From the NCBI GenBank assembly GCA_031119205.1, contig JAVHYF010000042.1:1-34038 (forward strand): a DNA stretch of 34,038 nt, written 5' to 3'. The DNA comes from Moraxellaceae bacterium. Lineage in GTDB: Bacteria; Pseudomonadota; Gammaproteobacteria; Burkholderiales; Rhodocyclaceae. This document shows positions 22,749-31,385 of the stretch, one piece after another. The position numbers were made by a program, and so were the translations under genes. How positions within the stretch are numbered: the stretch's first letter is position 1; the number at the start of each line of letters is the position of its first letter. The notes beneath the pieces are model-generated. The model was not told the DNA's origin. It did no database searches and saw only the letters and a list, made by a program, of their open reading frames with translations.

Positions 22749-23981
22749 ATGGCATTCCAACAAGGTCTTTCCGGTCTGAACGCGGCCTCCAAGGCACTCG
22801 ACGTCATCAGCAACAACGTGTCGAACGCCAGCAACGTCGGTTTCAAACTGTCGAACACCCAGTTCTCGGATGTGTATGCGGCTGCGCTCAACGGTGCGGC
22901 GGCCGGCGTGCAGGTCGGTATCGGTACCTCGATCGGTGCGGTCGCCCAGATGTTCTCGCAAGGCAACATCACCCCGACCAACAACCCGCTGGATGTGGCC
23001 ATCAACGGCAACGGCTTCTACCGCATGAACAACGGCGGCACGGTGGCCTACACCCGCAACGGCCAGTTCGACCTGGACAAGAACGGCTTCATCGTGAATG
23101 CCCAGGGCTACCGCCTGACCGGTTACCCGGCCGATGCGCAGGGCAACATCCTGCCGGCCTCGCCGACCGACATCACCATCGACACCGCCGACCTGCTGCC
23201 GCAGGAGAGCTCGGACGTGCGCATGGGCCTGAACCTGGATTCGCGCATGACGGCGCCGACCCTGCCGTTCGACCCGGCCGACGCGACGACCTACAACTCG
23301 TCCACCTCGCTCACGCTGTACGACACCCTGGGCAACTCGCACATCATGACCATGTACTTCCGCAAGGTCGGCGCGGGTGACTGGGACATGTATACCCAGC
23401 TGGATGGCGGCGCTACCACCCTGTCCGGCCCTTCGCCCACACTGAGCTTCGACACCGCCGGTCAGCTCACCACCGCGATGCCGATGAACATCACCGGCCT
23501 GACCGTCACCACCGGTGCCGCTTCGCCGATCGGTGGCGCTGGGGGTGTCGAACTGAACTTCAACGGCAGCACGCAATACGGCAGCGCTTTCGGTGTGAAC
23601 CGGCAATTGCAGGATGGCTACGCTTCCGGTCGCCTGTCCGGCATCACCGTCTCCGAAGACGGCACCATCCAGGGCCGCTACAGCAACGGCCAGGCACGCA
23701 ACCTCGGCCAGATCGTGCTGGCCAACTTCGCGAGCCCCAACGGCCTGATCTCGCTGGGTGGCAACTTCTGGGCGGAGTCGCCGGCGTCCGGGCAACCGCT
23801 GATCGGTGCGCCAGGCAGTGGCAGCCTTGGTCTGCTGGCGGCGGGTTCGGTGGAGGAGTCCAACGTGGATCTCACCGCCGAGCTGGTGAACATGATCACC
23901 GCGCAGCGTAACTACCAGGCGAATGCCCAGTCGGTCCGCACCCAGGACCAGTTGATGCAGACGCTGGTGAACCTGCGCTGA
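22749..23981 (+). CDS. flgE: FlgE, flagellar hook protein
   Basis: This 410-residue protein begins AFQQGLSGLNAASKALDVIS with the rod/hook signature NNVSNASNVGFK. Its middle domains (D1-D2) include NPLDVAINGNGFYRM, and the C-terminus has NVDLTAELVNMITAQRNYQA, as in all axial hook proteins. FlgE polymerises into the universal joint between rod and filament. GGAG lies 8 nt before the ATG, and the gap from flgD is 15 bp. A 135-bp gap with no clear promoter follows before flgF. Confidence 0.96.
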   Translation: MAFQQGLSGLNAASKALDVISNNVSNASNVGFKLSNTQFSDVYAAALNGAAAGVQVGIGTSIGAVAQMFSQGNITPTNNPLDVAINGNGFYRMNNGGTVAYTRNGQFDLDKNGFIVNAQGYRLTGYPADAQGNILPASPTDITIDTADLLPQESSDVRMGLNLDSRMTAPTLPFDPADATTYNSSTSLTLYDTLGNSHIMTMYFRKVGAGDWDMYTQLDGGATTLSGPSPTLSFDTAGQLTTAMPMNITGLTVTTGAASPIGGAGGVELNFNGSTQYGSAFGVNRQLQDGYASGRLSGITVSEDGTIQGRYSNGQARNLGQIVLANFASPNGLISLGGNFWAESPASGQPLIGAPGSGSLGLLAAGSVEESNVDLTAELVNMITAQRNYQANAQSVRTQDQLMQTLVNLR

Positions 23982-24116
23982 TCCGGGTGAGTGAGGCGTA
24001 GCGGATCATGGTTTGCAACCCACCGGATATGAGCAAGTTTCCCGGCGCTGTTCCCGCGCTGGCAAAGCATGCGGCTGGTGCAAAGTAACTTCACGCCATT
24101 GCCTCACTGAGAAATC

Positions 24117-24857
24117 ATGGACCGCCTGATCTATACCGCGATGACCGGCGCCAAGGCGACGATGGGCCAGCAGGCCGCCGTCTCCCACAACCTGGCAAAC
24201 GTGTCGACCACCGGTTTCCGCGCCGAGATCCACAAGCTGCGCGCGGTGCCCGTGCAGACCCAGGCGCTGCCGTCGCGCGCTTTCGTGGTGGACGCCAGCG
24301 TGGCCAGCGATTTCAAGGCCGGCCCCATGATGCCGACCGGCAACCCGCTCGACATGGCGATCCAGGGGCAGGGCTGGTTTGCGGTGCGCACGCCGGATGG
24401 GCAGGAGGCCTATACCCGCGATGGCAGCTTCACCATGGACGCGGGTGGCCAGTTGCGTACGCGTGACGGGTCCCTGGTGCTGGGTGACGGTGGTCCGATC
24501 GCGATTCCGCAGGACAACTCCCTGATGGTGGGGCCGGACGGCAGCATCACCGGGGTGCCGGATTCTGGTGCCCGCAACGCTGCCCAGCAACTGGGCCGCC
24601 TGAAGCTGGTGAATCCGCCGGTAGACCAGTTGCAACGTGGCGAGGACGGGCTGTTCCGTCTGCCCAACAACCAGGTTGCGCCGGCCGATCCCGCCGTGCG
24701 CGTGGCGAACGGTTACCTGGAAGGCAGCAACGTCAGCATCGTCGAGCAGATGGTCAGCATGATCTCCCTGGCCCGCAATTTCGACATGCATACCAAGATG
24801 CTGAGCACGGCACAGGAGAACGACCGTGCCGCCACCCAGATCATTTCACCGGCCTGA
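24117..24857 (+). CDS. flgF: FlgF, proximal rod protein
   Basis: This 246-residue rod protein opens MDRLIYTAMTGAKATMGQ and carries the signature HNLANVSTTGFRAEI. NPLDMAIQGQGWFAV lies in the central domain, and the C-terminal axial helix is NVSIVEQMVSMISLARNFD. It forms part of the rod. The preceding gap (23982-24116) has no recognisable promoter, so it is probably still within the flgB transcript. Length fits the family. Confidence 0.95.
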   Translation: MDRLIYTAMTGAKATMGQQAAVSHNLANVSTTGFRAEIHKLRAVPVQTQALPSRAFVVDASVASDFKAGPMMPTGNPLDMAIQGQGWFAVRTPDGQEAYTRDGSFTMDAGGQLRTRDGSLVLGDGGPIAIPQDNSLMVGPDGSITGVPDSGARNAAQQLGRLKLVNPPVDQLQRGEDGLFRLPNNQVAPADPAVRVANGYLEGSNVSIVEQMVSMISLARNFDMHTKMLSTAQENDRAATQIISPA

Positions 24858-24900
24858 TGACGCCCGGTATTGAGCGCGACGCAACAAGGAGCAGTACATC

Positions 24901-25683
24901 ATGATGAGAGCATTGTGGGTTGCCCGCACCGGTCTCGATGCCCAGCAGACGCAGCTGGATGTCATTTCGAACAACCTGGCCAACGTCGGCACCAACGGTT
25001 TCAAGCGTGCCCGCGCAGTGTTCGAAGACCTTCTGTACCAGACGCTTCGCCAGCCGGGCGCACAGTCGTCCGAGACGACGCGCATTCCTTCCGGCCTTCA
25101 GCTGGGCACAGGTGTGCGTCCGGTGTCCACGGAACGCAGTCACACGCAGGGCGGCCTGCAGCTCACCGGCGGCGAGCTGGACGTGGCGATCAACGGCAAG
25201 GGCTATTTCCAGATCCTGCTGCCGGACGGCACCACCGGCTATACCCGCGATGGCTCTTTCCAGCGCGATGATCAGGGTCAGATCGTGACGGCCAGCGGTT
25301 ACCCGGTGCAACCGAACATCACGATCCCTGCCGATGCGCTGTCGCTGACCATCAGCAAGGACGGCATCGTCAGCATCACCCAGCCCGGCAACGCCAATGC
25401 CGTGCAGATCGGCAACATCCAGCTGGCGACTTTCGTGAATCCGGGTGGCTTGCAGAGCGTCGGCGAGAATCTCTTCCTCGAGACCGCTTCAAGTGGCCCG
25501 CCTACCGAATCCACGCCTGGTCTGAACGGTTCGGGGGTTCTGAACCACACCTACGTGGAGACGGCTAACGTCAACGTTGCCGAGGAGCTGGTGTCGCTGA
25601 TCCAGACGCAGCGCGCCTACGAATTCAATTCCCGCGTGGTGCAGACCGCAGACCAGATGCTGGCGCGCCTGTCGCAGGTCTGA
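24901..25683 (+). CDS. flgG: FlgG, distal rod protein
   Basis: This 260-residue protein has the standard FlgG length and is strongly conserved: [55 protein letters not shown], and the C-terminal [20 protein letters not shown]. It makes the distal rod, which spans the cell wall and passes through the P- and L-rings. AAGGAG precedes the ATG. A second ATG one codon later is equally possible. Confidence 0.97.
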   Translation: MMRALWVARTGLDAQQTQLDVISNNLANVGTNGFKRARAVFEDLLYQTLRQPGAQSSETTRIPSGLQLGTGVRPVSTERSHTQGGLQLTGGELDVAINGKGYFQILLPDGTTGYTRDGSFQRDDQGQIVTASGYPVQPNITIPADALSLTISKDGIVSITQPGNANAVQIGNIQLATFVNPGGLQSVGENLFLETASSGPPTESTPGLNGSGVLNHTYVETANVNVAEELVSLIQTQRAYEFNSRVVQTADQMLARLSQV

Positions 25684-25713
25684 TCGCGCAAGGTCGTGGC
25701 AAGGAGCAGAAGC

Positions 25714-26394
25714 ATGGGCACCCGCATTGAACGGATGGCGCGCAATCTTGGTAGCTGTATTGTGCTGCTGGGCGTGACGGCCTGTGCGATCACGCCTCCC
25801 ACCAGCATCCATCAGCCGGTGAGCGTGCGGCCTGCCGAGACGCGTTCCGCAACGCCGGCCGCTGGCGCCATCTACAACGCCGGCGGCCGTTCCCTTTTCG
25901 AGGATCGCCGCGCGCGCTACGTCGGCGACACGATCATCGTGAACCTGGTTGAACGTACGAGTGCCAGCAAGGCCGCCAACACGGCAGCGACGCGTGGGTC
26001 AAGCATGGAGGCGGGCATCACTTCGTTGCAGGGCGTGCCGGGCAAGTTCCTGGCGCCGCTGCAGGTCGGGGCGGGTACCGACAGCAGCTTCAACGGCCAG
26101 GGCAGCGCTGCCGCCAACAACACCTTCAACGGCACGATCGCCGCCACGGTGATCGACGTGTTTCCCAACGGCAACCTGCTGGTGTCCGGCGAGAAGAAAC
26201 TGGCCATCAACACCGGCGACGAGTTCATCCGCTTCTCGGGCATCGTCAATCCCACCAACGTGACCTCGATGAATACGGTGCAGTCGGTGCAGGTCGCCGA
26301 CGCGCGCATCGAATACAAAGGCAGCGGCTACATCGACGAGGCGCAGAGCATGGGCTGGATGCAGCGCTTCTTCAATCTCATCCTGCCTTTCTGA
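25714..26394 (+). CDS. flgH: FlgH, L-ring lipoprotein
   Basis: From the ATG at 25714 (AAGGAG 8 nt upstream) this is 226 residues. The N-terminal signal ends in a lipobox, LLGVTAC, so the mature protein is a lipoprotein whose cysteine is acylated in the outer membrane. Family blocks are [19 protein letters not shown] and [18 protein letters not shown]; the C-terminus ends in [14 protein letters not shown]. It forms the L-ring bushing around the distal rod. The gap from flgG is 30 bp. Confidence 0.96.
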   Translation: MGTRIERMARNLGSCIVLLGVTACAITPPTSIHQPVSVRPAETRSATPAAGAIYNAGGRSLFEDRRARYVGDTIIVNLVERTSASKAANTAATRGSSMEAGITSLQGVPGKFLAPLQVGAGTDSSFNGQGSAAANNTFNGTIAATVIDVFPNGNLLVSGEKKLAINTGDEFIRFSGIVNPTNVTSMNTVQSVQVADARIEYKGSGYIDEAQSMGWMQRFFNLILPF

Positions 26395-26406
26395 GGACGA
26401 CGCATC

Positions 26407-27519
26407 ATGACGTTCCCGCGCATGTTCAGCCGTATCCTGGTTTCTGTTCTGCTTGTGCTGTGCGGCGCTACGGCTCATGCCGAACGCATCAAGGACATCG
26501 CCACGCTGGCCGGCGTGCGCAACAACCAGCTCGTCGGTTATGGGGTGGTGGTGGGCCTCGATGGCACGGGCGACCAGACTTCACAGGCGCCGTTCACCAC
26601 GCAGAGCCTGATCAACATGTTGTCGAACCTTGGCGTGCAGTTGCCGCCGGGGACCAACCTGCAACTGAAGAACATTGCCGCGGTGATGGTCACGGCGCAG
26701 CTTCCTCCATTCGCACAACCCGGCCAGCCGCTGGACATCACGGTGTCGTCGCTGGCAAATGCCAAGAGCCTGCGTGGCGGCACACTGGTCATGACGCCGC
26801 TGAAGGGCGCCGACGGGCAGGTCTATGCGATTGCACAGGGCAACCTGGTGGTCGGTGGGGCAGGTGGGCAGGGCGGCGGCGCGAGCGTGACCGTCAACCA
26901 TCTGTCTGCCGGTCGTATCCCCGGGGGGGCGACGGTCGAGCGCGCCATCGACAGCGGTGTCGGCCAGCAGGGTTTCGTGACCTACGAACTCGGCGACAGT
27001 GATTTCAGTACCGCGCAGCGCGTGATGGATACGATCAACCGGAACATGGGCGACAACACGGCCCACGCGCTGGATGGTCGCCGCGTGCAGGTGAAGGTGC
27101 CGATTGGCGCGCCCGAGCGCGTGGCATTCCTGGGGCGGATCGACCAGCTTACGGTGACGCCGATGCAGGCCGCAGCCCGCGTGATCGTCAACTCGCGCAC
27201 CGGGTCGGTGGTCATGAACCAGGCCGTCACACTGCTGGAATGCGCAGTGGCGCACGGCAACCTGTCCGTGTCGGTCGGCGTCGAGCAGAACGTGAGTCAG
27301 CCCAACGCCCTGTCGCAAGGGCAGACGGCGGTGACCCAGCGTGGCCAGGTGGATGTGCGCCAGGACCCTGGCAGCCTCATCCGGGTGAATGCAGGCACGA
27401 ATCTGGCCGATGTGGTGAAGGCGCTCAATGCCGTGGGGGCGAATCCCATGGACCTGATCAGCATCCTGCAGGCGATGAAGAGTGCCGGCGCATTGCGCGC
27501 CGAGCTGGAAGTCATCTGA
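26407..27519 (+). CDS. flgI: FlgI, P-ring protein
   Basis: This 370-residue protein has a signal peptide (cleavage after AHA, near residue 25) and the family start ERIKDIATLAGVRNNQLVGY. GLDGTGDQTSQAPFTTQSLI and NIAAVMVTAQLPPFAQPG follow. It ends ADVVKALNAVGANPMDLISI and a short tail. FlgI forms the P-ring in the peptidoglycan layer with help from FlgA. It lies 12 bp after flgH and only one base before flgJ. Confidence 0.97.
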   Translation: MTFPRMFSRILVSVLLVLCGATAHAERIKDIATLAGVRNNQLVGYGVVVGLDGTGDQTSQAPFTTQSLINMLSNLGVQLPPGTNLQLKNIAAVMVTAQLPPFAQPGQPLDITVSSLANAKSLRGGTLVMTPLKGADGQVYAIAQGNLVVGGAGGQGGGASVTVNHLSAGRIPGGATVERAIDSGVGQQGFVTYELGDSDFSTAQRVMDTINRNMGDNTAHALDGRRVQVKVPIGAPERVAFLGRIDQLTVTPMQAAARVIVNSRTGSVVMNQAVTLLECAVAHGNLSVSVGVEQNVSQPNALSQGQTAVTQRGQVDVRQDPGSLIRVNAGTNLADVVKALNAVGANPMDLISILQAMKSAGALRAELEVI

Positions 27520-27520
27520 C

Positions 27521-28492
27521 GTGGCAGCGCCCGTCCAGTACAACAGCCTGGACCCGAATGCGCTCATCGCGCTGAAGCGGGGCGCGCGCGAGAACTCGCC
27601 GGAAGCTATCAAGGCGACCGCGCAGCAGTTCGAAGCCCTGTTCATGCAGATGGTCATGAAGTCCATGCGCGAAGCTTCGCCCGGCGACGGCGGGCTGTTC
27701 GACAACGAAGGCACGAAGATGTACCGCGACATGTACGACCAGCAACTGGTCGGCGTGCTGGCGAAACAGGGTGGCCTGGGCCTGGCTGCCGCACTGGAGC
27801 GCCAGATGCTTGCTGCCCAGGGGCTGACGCCGCAGGCGGTGCCGGGGGCGCAGGCCAGCGGGCTGGCGGGCGCCCGCCGCACGGGTGCAGGGCGTGATCC
27901 GGCCGCGGTCGACGCCGTGCAGGCGCGGGTGCCGCAATTCCAGGCGCAGGTATTACGCCCCCGCAGCGACATTGGTGGCGACAGCGGTGCGGCAGGCAAG
28001 GGCGGCAACGGTCCGCGCGGTTTCGTCGATGGCTTGTGGTCACACGCCAGCTCGGCAGCAGAGAAGCTTGGCGTGCCGGCCCATTTCCTGGTCGGTCATG
28101 CAGCGCTGGAGACGGGCTGGGGCAAGTACGAGATCCGCAAGGCGGATGGTTCGCCCAGCCATAACCTTTTCAACGTCAAGGCCGGCAGTAGCTGGAAGGG
28201 CGAGGTCGTCGAGAAGAAGACGGTCGAGTACATCAACGGCAAGCCCGAAACCCGTGTCGAGCGCTTCCGTGCCTATGGCTCCTACGAGGAAGCCTTCAAC
28301 GACTACGCGCGACTGCTGTCCGAGTCGCCACGCTATGCGAAGGCACTTGGCGCGCAGGATGCCCAGAGCTTCTCGCGCGCCCTTCACCAGGGCGGCTATG
28401 CCACTGATCCGGCCTATGCAGGCAAGCTGGCCCGCGTCATCAATGGGCCGACCCTGCGTCAGAGCATGATCGCGCTGGCGTCCTCTCAGTAA
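27521..28492 (+). CDS. flgJ: FlgJ, rod cap and peptidoglycan hydrolase
   Basis: From the GTG at 27521, one base after the flgI stop, this is 323 residues; ggaag lies about 9 nt upstream. An in-frame ATG at 27482 would overlap flgI by 38 nt and is less likely. The N-terminal half (QQFEALFMQMVMKSMREASP, MYRDMYDQQL) is the rod-capping domain. A linker (about 100-165) leads to a GH73 glucosaminidase domain, with HAALETGWGKYEI (catalytic Glu197) and SHNLFNVKAG. It cuts a hole in the cell wall for the rod. This dual form is typical of beta- and gammaproteobacteria. It is the last flagellar gene of the run. Confidence 0.95.
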   Translation: MAAPVQYNSLDPNALIALKRGARENSPEAIKATAQQFEALFMQMVMKSMREASPGDGGLFDNEGTKMYRDMYDQQLVGVLAKQGGLGLAAALERQMLAAQGLTPQAVPGAQASGLAGARRTGAGRDPAAVDAVQARVPQFQAQVLRPRSDIGGDSGAAGKGGNGPRGFVDGLWSHASSAAEKLGVPAHFLVGHAALETGWGKYEIRKADGSPSHNLFNVKAGSSWKGEVVEKKTVEYINGKPETRVERFRAYGSYEEAFNDYARLLSESPRYAKALGAQDAQSFSRALHQGGYATDPAYAGKLARVINGPTLRQSMIALASSQ

Positions 28493-28637
28493 GCTCCCCC
28501 GCGTTTATCCGCATCCATCTGCAGGCGCGTAGCGCTCCTGGCTGTCCTGTCACGCCCGGCTTCTGTCGCTGGCCCGGAGGCAGGCGGCCATCTGTCGTTG
28601 GCCGATGCACGGCCCTATGATGTTTTTGGCGATTTGT

Positions 28638-28664
28638 TCAAAATTGAAGTTATCGCGCCGTTGA
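28638..28664 (+). promoter_or_regulatory. Sigma-28-like promoter before a small membrane protein
   Basis: TCAA (28638-28641), 15 bases, GCCGTTGA (28657-28664). This is 3 of 4 and 6 of 8 against TAAA-N15-GCCGATAA, and differs from the flgM -10 by one base. Spacing is exact. Start of transcription would be about 65 nt before the ATG at 28738. A perfect inverted repeat, gaatcc/ggattc (28663-28668, 28675-28680), follows and overlaps the -10. Confidence 0.45.
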
Positions 28665-28737
28665 ATCCATGATTGGATTCGATTGCGGCCGGGCAATGTC
28701 AGCCCGCTTCCGCGCTTCGACAGAACGGAGATCCGCC

Positions 28738-29004
28738 ATGAACCGCTCGACCCTCTTGCTGGCCAGTGTGCCCTGTGCCGTGGCTGCTCTGGCTGCGCAA
28801 GGCCTGTTGTCCGACGCGATGCGGGGTTGGCCGGTTGCGGTGGCTGCGGTGGTGGTGTGCTGCGGCTTGATGGCCACTGGCGCGACAACGCCGATCCGGG
28901 TGTCCGCCCGGCGTGGAGCCGGGGAACGCGGATCGGCGTCGCGTCTGCTTTGGGCGCTGAATGCCTGTGCGCTCAGCGCCGGTCTGGTGTTCCTGCTGTC
29001 CTGA
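28738..29004 (+). CDS. Small membrane protein of unknown function
   Basis: This 88-residue protein is not recognised. It has a hydrophobic N-terminus (RSTLLLASVPCAVAALAAQG), a second hydrophobic stretch (WPVAVAAVVVCCGLMATGA), a basic loop (RVSARRGAGERG) and a C-terminal hydrophobic stretch (LLWALNACALSAGLVFLLS), consistent with three membrane segments. CGGAG lies 7 nt before the ATG. It follows flgJ by 245 bp, where flgK is often found, and a sigma-28-like element precedes it. It converges with a multi-pass membrane gene. A motility link is inference from position and promoter only. Confidence 0.6.
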   Translation: MNRSTLLLASVPCAVAALAAQGLLSDAMRGWPVAVAAVVVCCGLMATGATTPIRVSARRGAGERGSASRLLWALNACALSAGLVFLLS

Positions 29005-29025
29005 TCTGAACCGGTACGGGGGCTC

Positions 29026-29622
29026 TCAGGCGGCCGGTACAGCCTGCGGCCCGTGGCCCAGGCTGCGGTCTTGCTGCAGGCTGAGCACGCGTTCGATGCG
29101 CGGCCGCAACACCGTCAGCGCCACGCCGACGCCGACGCCCAGCGCGAGGAGATACAGCCCGATGAATCCGCTGTAGCCCAGCACGGGGGCCAGCGGCTTG
29201 GCGATGCCGACAAAGGCGGCATACATCCAGCTCACCGCGCTCACTGCGCCCACCACGGCGGTCATTGCCGCAGACAGCGGACGTTCGGCTGTGCCTTCCA
29301 GGGTGGGGAAAGCCAGCTTGTGGAGCAGCACGCCATTGATCGTCAAAAGGCTGACAACGGTCAGCTTCGCCAGCAGCTTGGGTTTGCTCGCCAGCAAACT
29401 CAGGTCGCCCGAGGTGTCGATGAGGATCATCACGACGCCAGTGACCCACAGCAGCGCAAGTGCGCGGACCGCGACATAAGCAGTCTCCGCCAGCGCTTCG
29501 AGTTGAATTTCGCCGGAACGAAGGAAGCGGACATCTTCTCTCATGACGTACCCGGCCGCGACGGCAAAGGCGAGCAGGTGTACGAACAGAAGCAGCAGCT
29601 TGAACAGTGCGGCGATTTCCAT
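29026..29622 (-). CDS. Multi-pass membrane protein of unknown function
   Basis: This 198-residue protein has about five hydrophobic segments. Two histidines lie in membrane helices: FVHLLAFAVAAG near residue 15 and INGVLLHKLAFP near residue 101. KPKLLAKLTVVSLLTINGVL resembles helices of the CopD/HemJ-type b-haem membrane families, in which such histidines bind haem; this is a weak resemblance, not an assignment. GGGAGGA lies just before the ATG at 29622. It converges with the small membrane protein gene, with 21 bp between stops. No partner gene is visible. Confidence 0.7.
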   Translation of the reverse strand: MEIAALFKLLLLFVHLLAFAVAAGYVMREDVRFLRSGEIQLEALAETAYVAVRALALLWVTGVVMILIDTSGDLSLLASKPKLLAKLTVVSLLTINGVLLHKLAFPTLEGTAERPLSAAMTAVVGAVSAVSWMYAAFVGIAKPLAPVLGYSGFIGLYLLALGVGVGVALTVLRPRIERVLSLQQDRSLGHGPQAVPAA

Positions 29623-29864
29623 CTTGTCCTCCCGATTCGGATCCAGTCGTCAGAACCCTGCGTATCTGGATATATCCGGTTCGCCTCCCCCGAGGCGGCT
29701 CCTGATGCAACTTGACTATGCCCGAAGAAATGCGAGGCCTGAAGCTGGACGAGTGGCCGGAATGTTGCGACGGACTCTGGTCAAGATGCTGAATCTGCAA
29801 ACCCCGGATAGGCATCTGTCAAATCCTGTTTTGGCTGCACGCCAAACAATAAAATCGGGGCGTC

Positions 29865-29933
29865 ATGACCGTTCGCGAGAATCAGAACCGTGAAGCCTGT
29901 TGGCTACCTTTGTCGTGCTCGCTAATTGATTGA
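29865..29933 (+). CDS. Possible 22-codon short ORF behind a -10 element
   Basis: An ATG at 29865 opens a 22-codon frame (begins MTVRENQNREACW) ending TGA at 29931-29933. A -10-like TAAAAT (29850-29855) ends 9 nt upstream, so its message would have almost no leader; there is no Shine-Dalgarno sequence. It could be a leader peptide, a remnant of a lost gene, or chance. The gap 29623-30104 around it holds no larger gene; it also has a hairpin (cgcctc/gaggcg, 29682-29697) and the dyad at 29925-29947. Confidence 0.2.
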   Translation: MTVRENQNREACWLPLSCSLID

Positions 29934-29947
29934 ATTGTTGAATCAAT
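29925..29947. promoter_or_regulatory. AT-rich dyad upstream of the ugpB-like gene
   Basis: attgatt (29925-29931) and aatcaat (29941-29947) are perfect inverted repeats around gaattgttg. The stretch is strikingly AT-rich in a GC-rich genome and lies about 160 bp before the ugpB-like start. It could be an operator or promoter region; no confident -35/-10 pair was found for that gene. Confidence 0.35.
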
Positions 29948-30104
29948 AGCGCGAATAGGTGTTTCCCCGGGCATGCAGCCAGTAGGCCTGTCAAGACTCG
30001 GGGGCTGGAAATGGCCGGCCGTCTGTCGGTATTCTTGTGCTCCGATGAGCGGCGGATTCTGTCTGCAAAAGAGTGTTGCCAAGGTGCAACACGGAGGAGA
30101 AGAA

Positions 30105-31385
30105 ATGCGTATGTACTGGAATGGTGTGCGCCGCCTGGCCGCTTGCGTGCTGACTGGCAGCGCGGTTGCGTTGACTGCGTCGCCTGCTGCTGCCGATATC
30201 GAGCTGGCGCATCAGCTGGGCGAGGAGCGCAATGAGGCGCTGCGCAAACTGGCTGACCGTTTCAACGAGCAAAACCCCAAGGGGCCGAAGGTCGTCATCA
30301 GCGACCGTTACTGGCGCGATGCCAATCCGCCGCACATGAGCATCGTGGCGGAGCAGGACGAGGACATGTTCCTGAGTTCGCGCAAGCGCGTGATGCCGAT
30401 CTGGAAGCTGATGCAGGACGCCAAGGTCAAGCTCGATACCTTGGCGCCGCCCCGCATGCTGGTGCCCTCTGCACTCGACAGTCGCAACCGGCTGGTCGGT
30501 TTGCCGATCGGGTTGGCGACCCCGGTGGTGTTTTTCAACAAGGGCGAGCTGGTGAAGGTCGGCGTGAATCCGGATGCGCCGCCCCAGACCTGGCTGGAAT
30601 GGCAGGGCGTGCTGGGCAAGCTCTATCAGGGCGGCTCGCAGTGCCCGTTCGCGGTGTCCCAGCCGGTTTCAACCCTGATCGAAAACACCAGTGCCTGGCA
30701 TAACCAGGCGCTGGTGAAAGCCGGCAAGGCCGAGGAGTTCGTCGGCAACGGCCTGGTGCAGGTAAAGCACGTGGCGTTCATGGCGACCTGGTACAAGGCG
30801 CGCTACATGGTCTACCACGGCCGTGGCGGCGAGGCGGAGAAGCACTTCGCCAGCGGCGAATGTGCGGTCATGGTGGCGCCGTCTTCGTCGTACCAGCCCA
30901 TTTCGAAGCAGGCCAGATTCGATGTGGGCGTCTCTGCTTTCCCGTATCACGACGGTACCTACGGCACGCCACAGAACACGCTGGCCGACGGCCCCGCGCT
31001 GTGGGTGTCGGCGGGCAAGACGCCGACGGAGTACCGCACCATCGCCCGCTTCATTGCTTTCATGCTGACACCGGAGAGCCAGGTGGAGTGGATGGTGGGT
31101 TCGGGCTACCTGCCGCTCAACCGCGCGGGCCTGCTGGTGATGGAGAGCCGGCTGCTGAAGGATGACCTGCTGGGCCAGCGCGTAGCCGTGGCGCAACTGA
31201 CCAACAGGCCGGTGACCACGGCATCGGCTGCGTCCTCTTTCACTCACCGCAATGGGGTGCGACGCATCCTGGCGGAGGAGATGGAAGCAGTGTTCGCCGA
31301 CAAGAAGCCGTCGAAGCAGGCACTCGACGACGCGGTGCTGCGTATCAAGCGGGGCGAGAGCGGTTGCTGCGGGGTGCTGCACTGA
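30105..31385 (+). CDS. ugpB: UgpB-like ABC transporter substrate-binding protein
   Basis: This 426-residue periplasmic binding protein starts at the ATG at 30105 with GGAGGAG upstream. Its signal peptide ends near ASPAAA. It aligns by eye with E. coli UgpB over most of its length: DAPPQTWLEWQGVLGKLYQG, LIENTSAWHNQ, HFASGECAVMVAPSS, GPALWVSAGK and GSGYLPLNRAG, with the conserved Arg before the final helices (RRILAEEMEAVF). UgpB binds sn-glycerol-3-phosphate or glycerophosphodiesters. It differs at the N-terminal ligand region (AHQLGEERNE instead of WHSMEGELG). It ends in an unusual ESGCCGVLH tail. The stop overlaps the next start by one base; ugpA, ugpE and ugpC are absent. Confidence 0.85.
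   Translation: MRMYWNGVRRLAACVLTGSAVALTASPAAADIELAHQLGEERNEALRKLADRFNEQNPKGPKVVISDRYWRDANPPHMSIVAEQDEDMFLSSRKRVMPIWKLMQDAKVKLDTLAPPRMLVPSALDSRNRLVGLPIGLATPVVFFNKGELVKVGVNPDAPPQTWLEWQGVLGKLYQGGSQCPFAVSQPVSTLIENTSAWHNQALVKAGKAEEFVGNGLVQVKHVAFMATWYKARYMVYHGRGGEAEKHFASGECAVMVAPSSSYQPISKQARFDVGVSAFPYHDGTYGTPQNTLADGPALWVSAGKTPTEYRTIARFIAFMLTPESQVEWMVGSGYLPLNRAGLLVMESRLLKDDLLGQRVAVAQLTNRPVTTASAASSFTHRNGVRRILAEEMEAVFADKKPSKQALDDAVLRIKRGESGCCGVLH

Noticed and set aside
21966-23795. Open frame of about 600 codons on the minus strand opposite flgD and flgE
   Set aside because: It lies antisense to well-conserved flagellar genes, has no family-like motifs and an odd His/Val/Gln-rich make-up. It is a by-product of third-position GC bias.
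24060-24075. TGGCAAAGCATGCGG as a sigma-54 promoter before flgF
   Set aside because: GG is followed ten bases later by GG rather than GC, and the -12 half does not match. flgF is probably read through from flgB.
26581-28008. Open frame of 475 codons on the minus strand opposite flgI and flgJ
   Set aside because: Antisense to two conserved genes, no recognisable domain or ribosome binding site.
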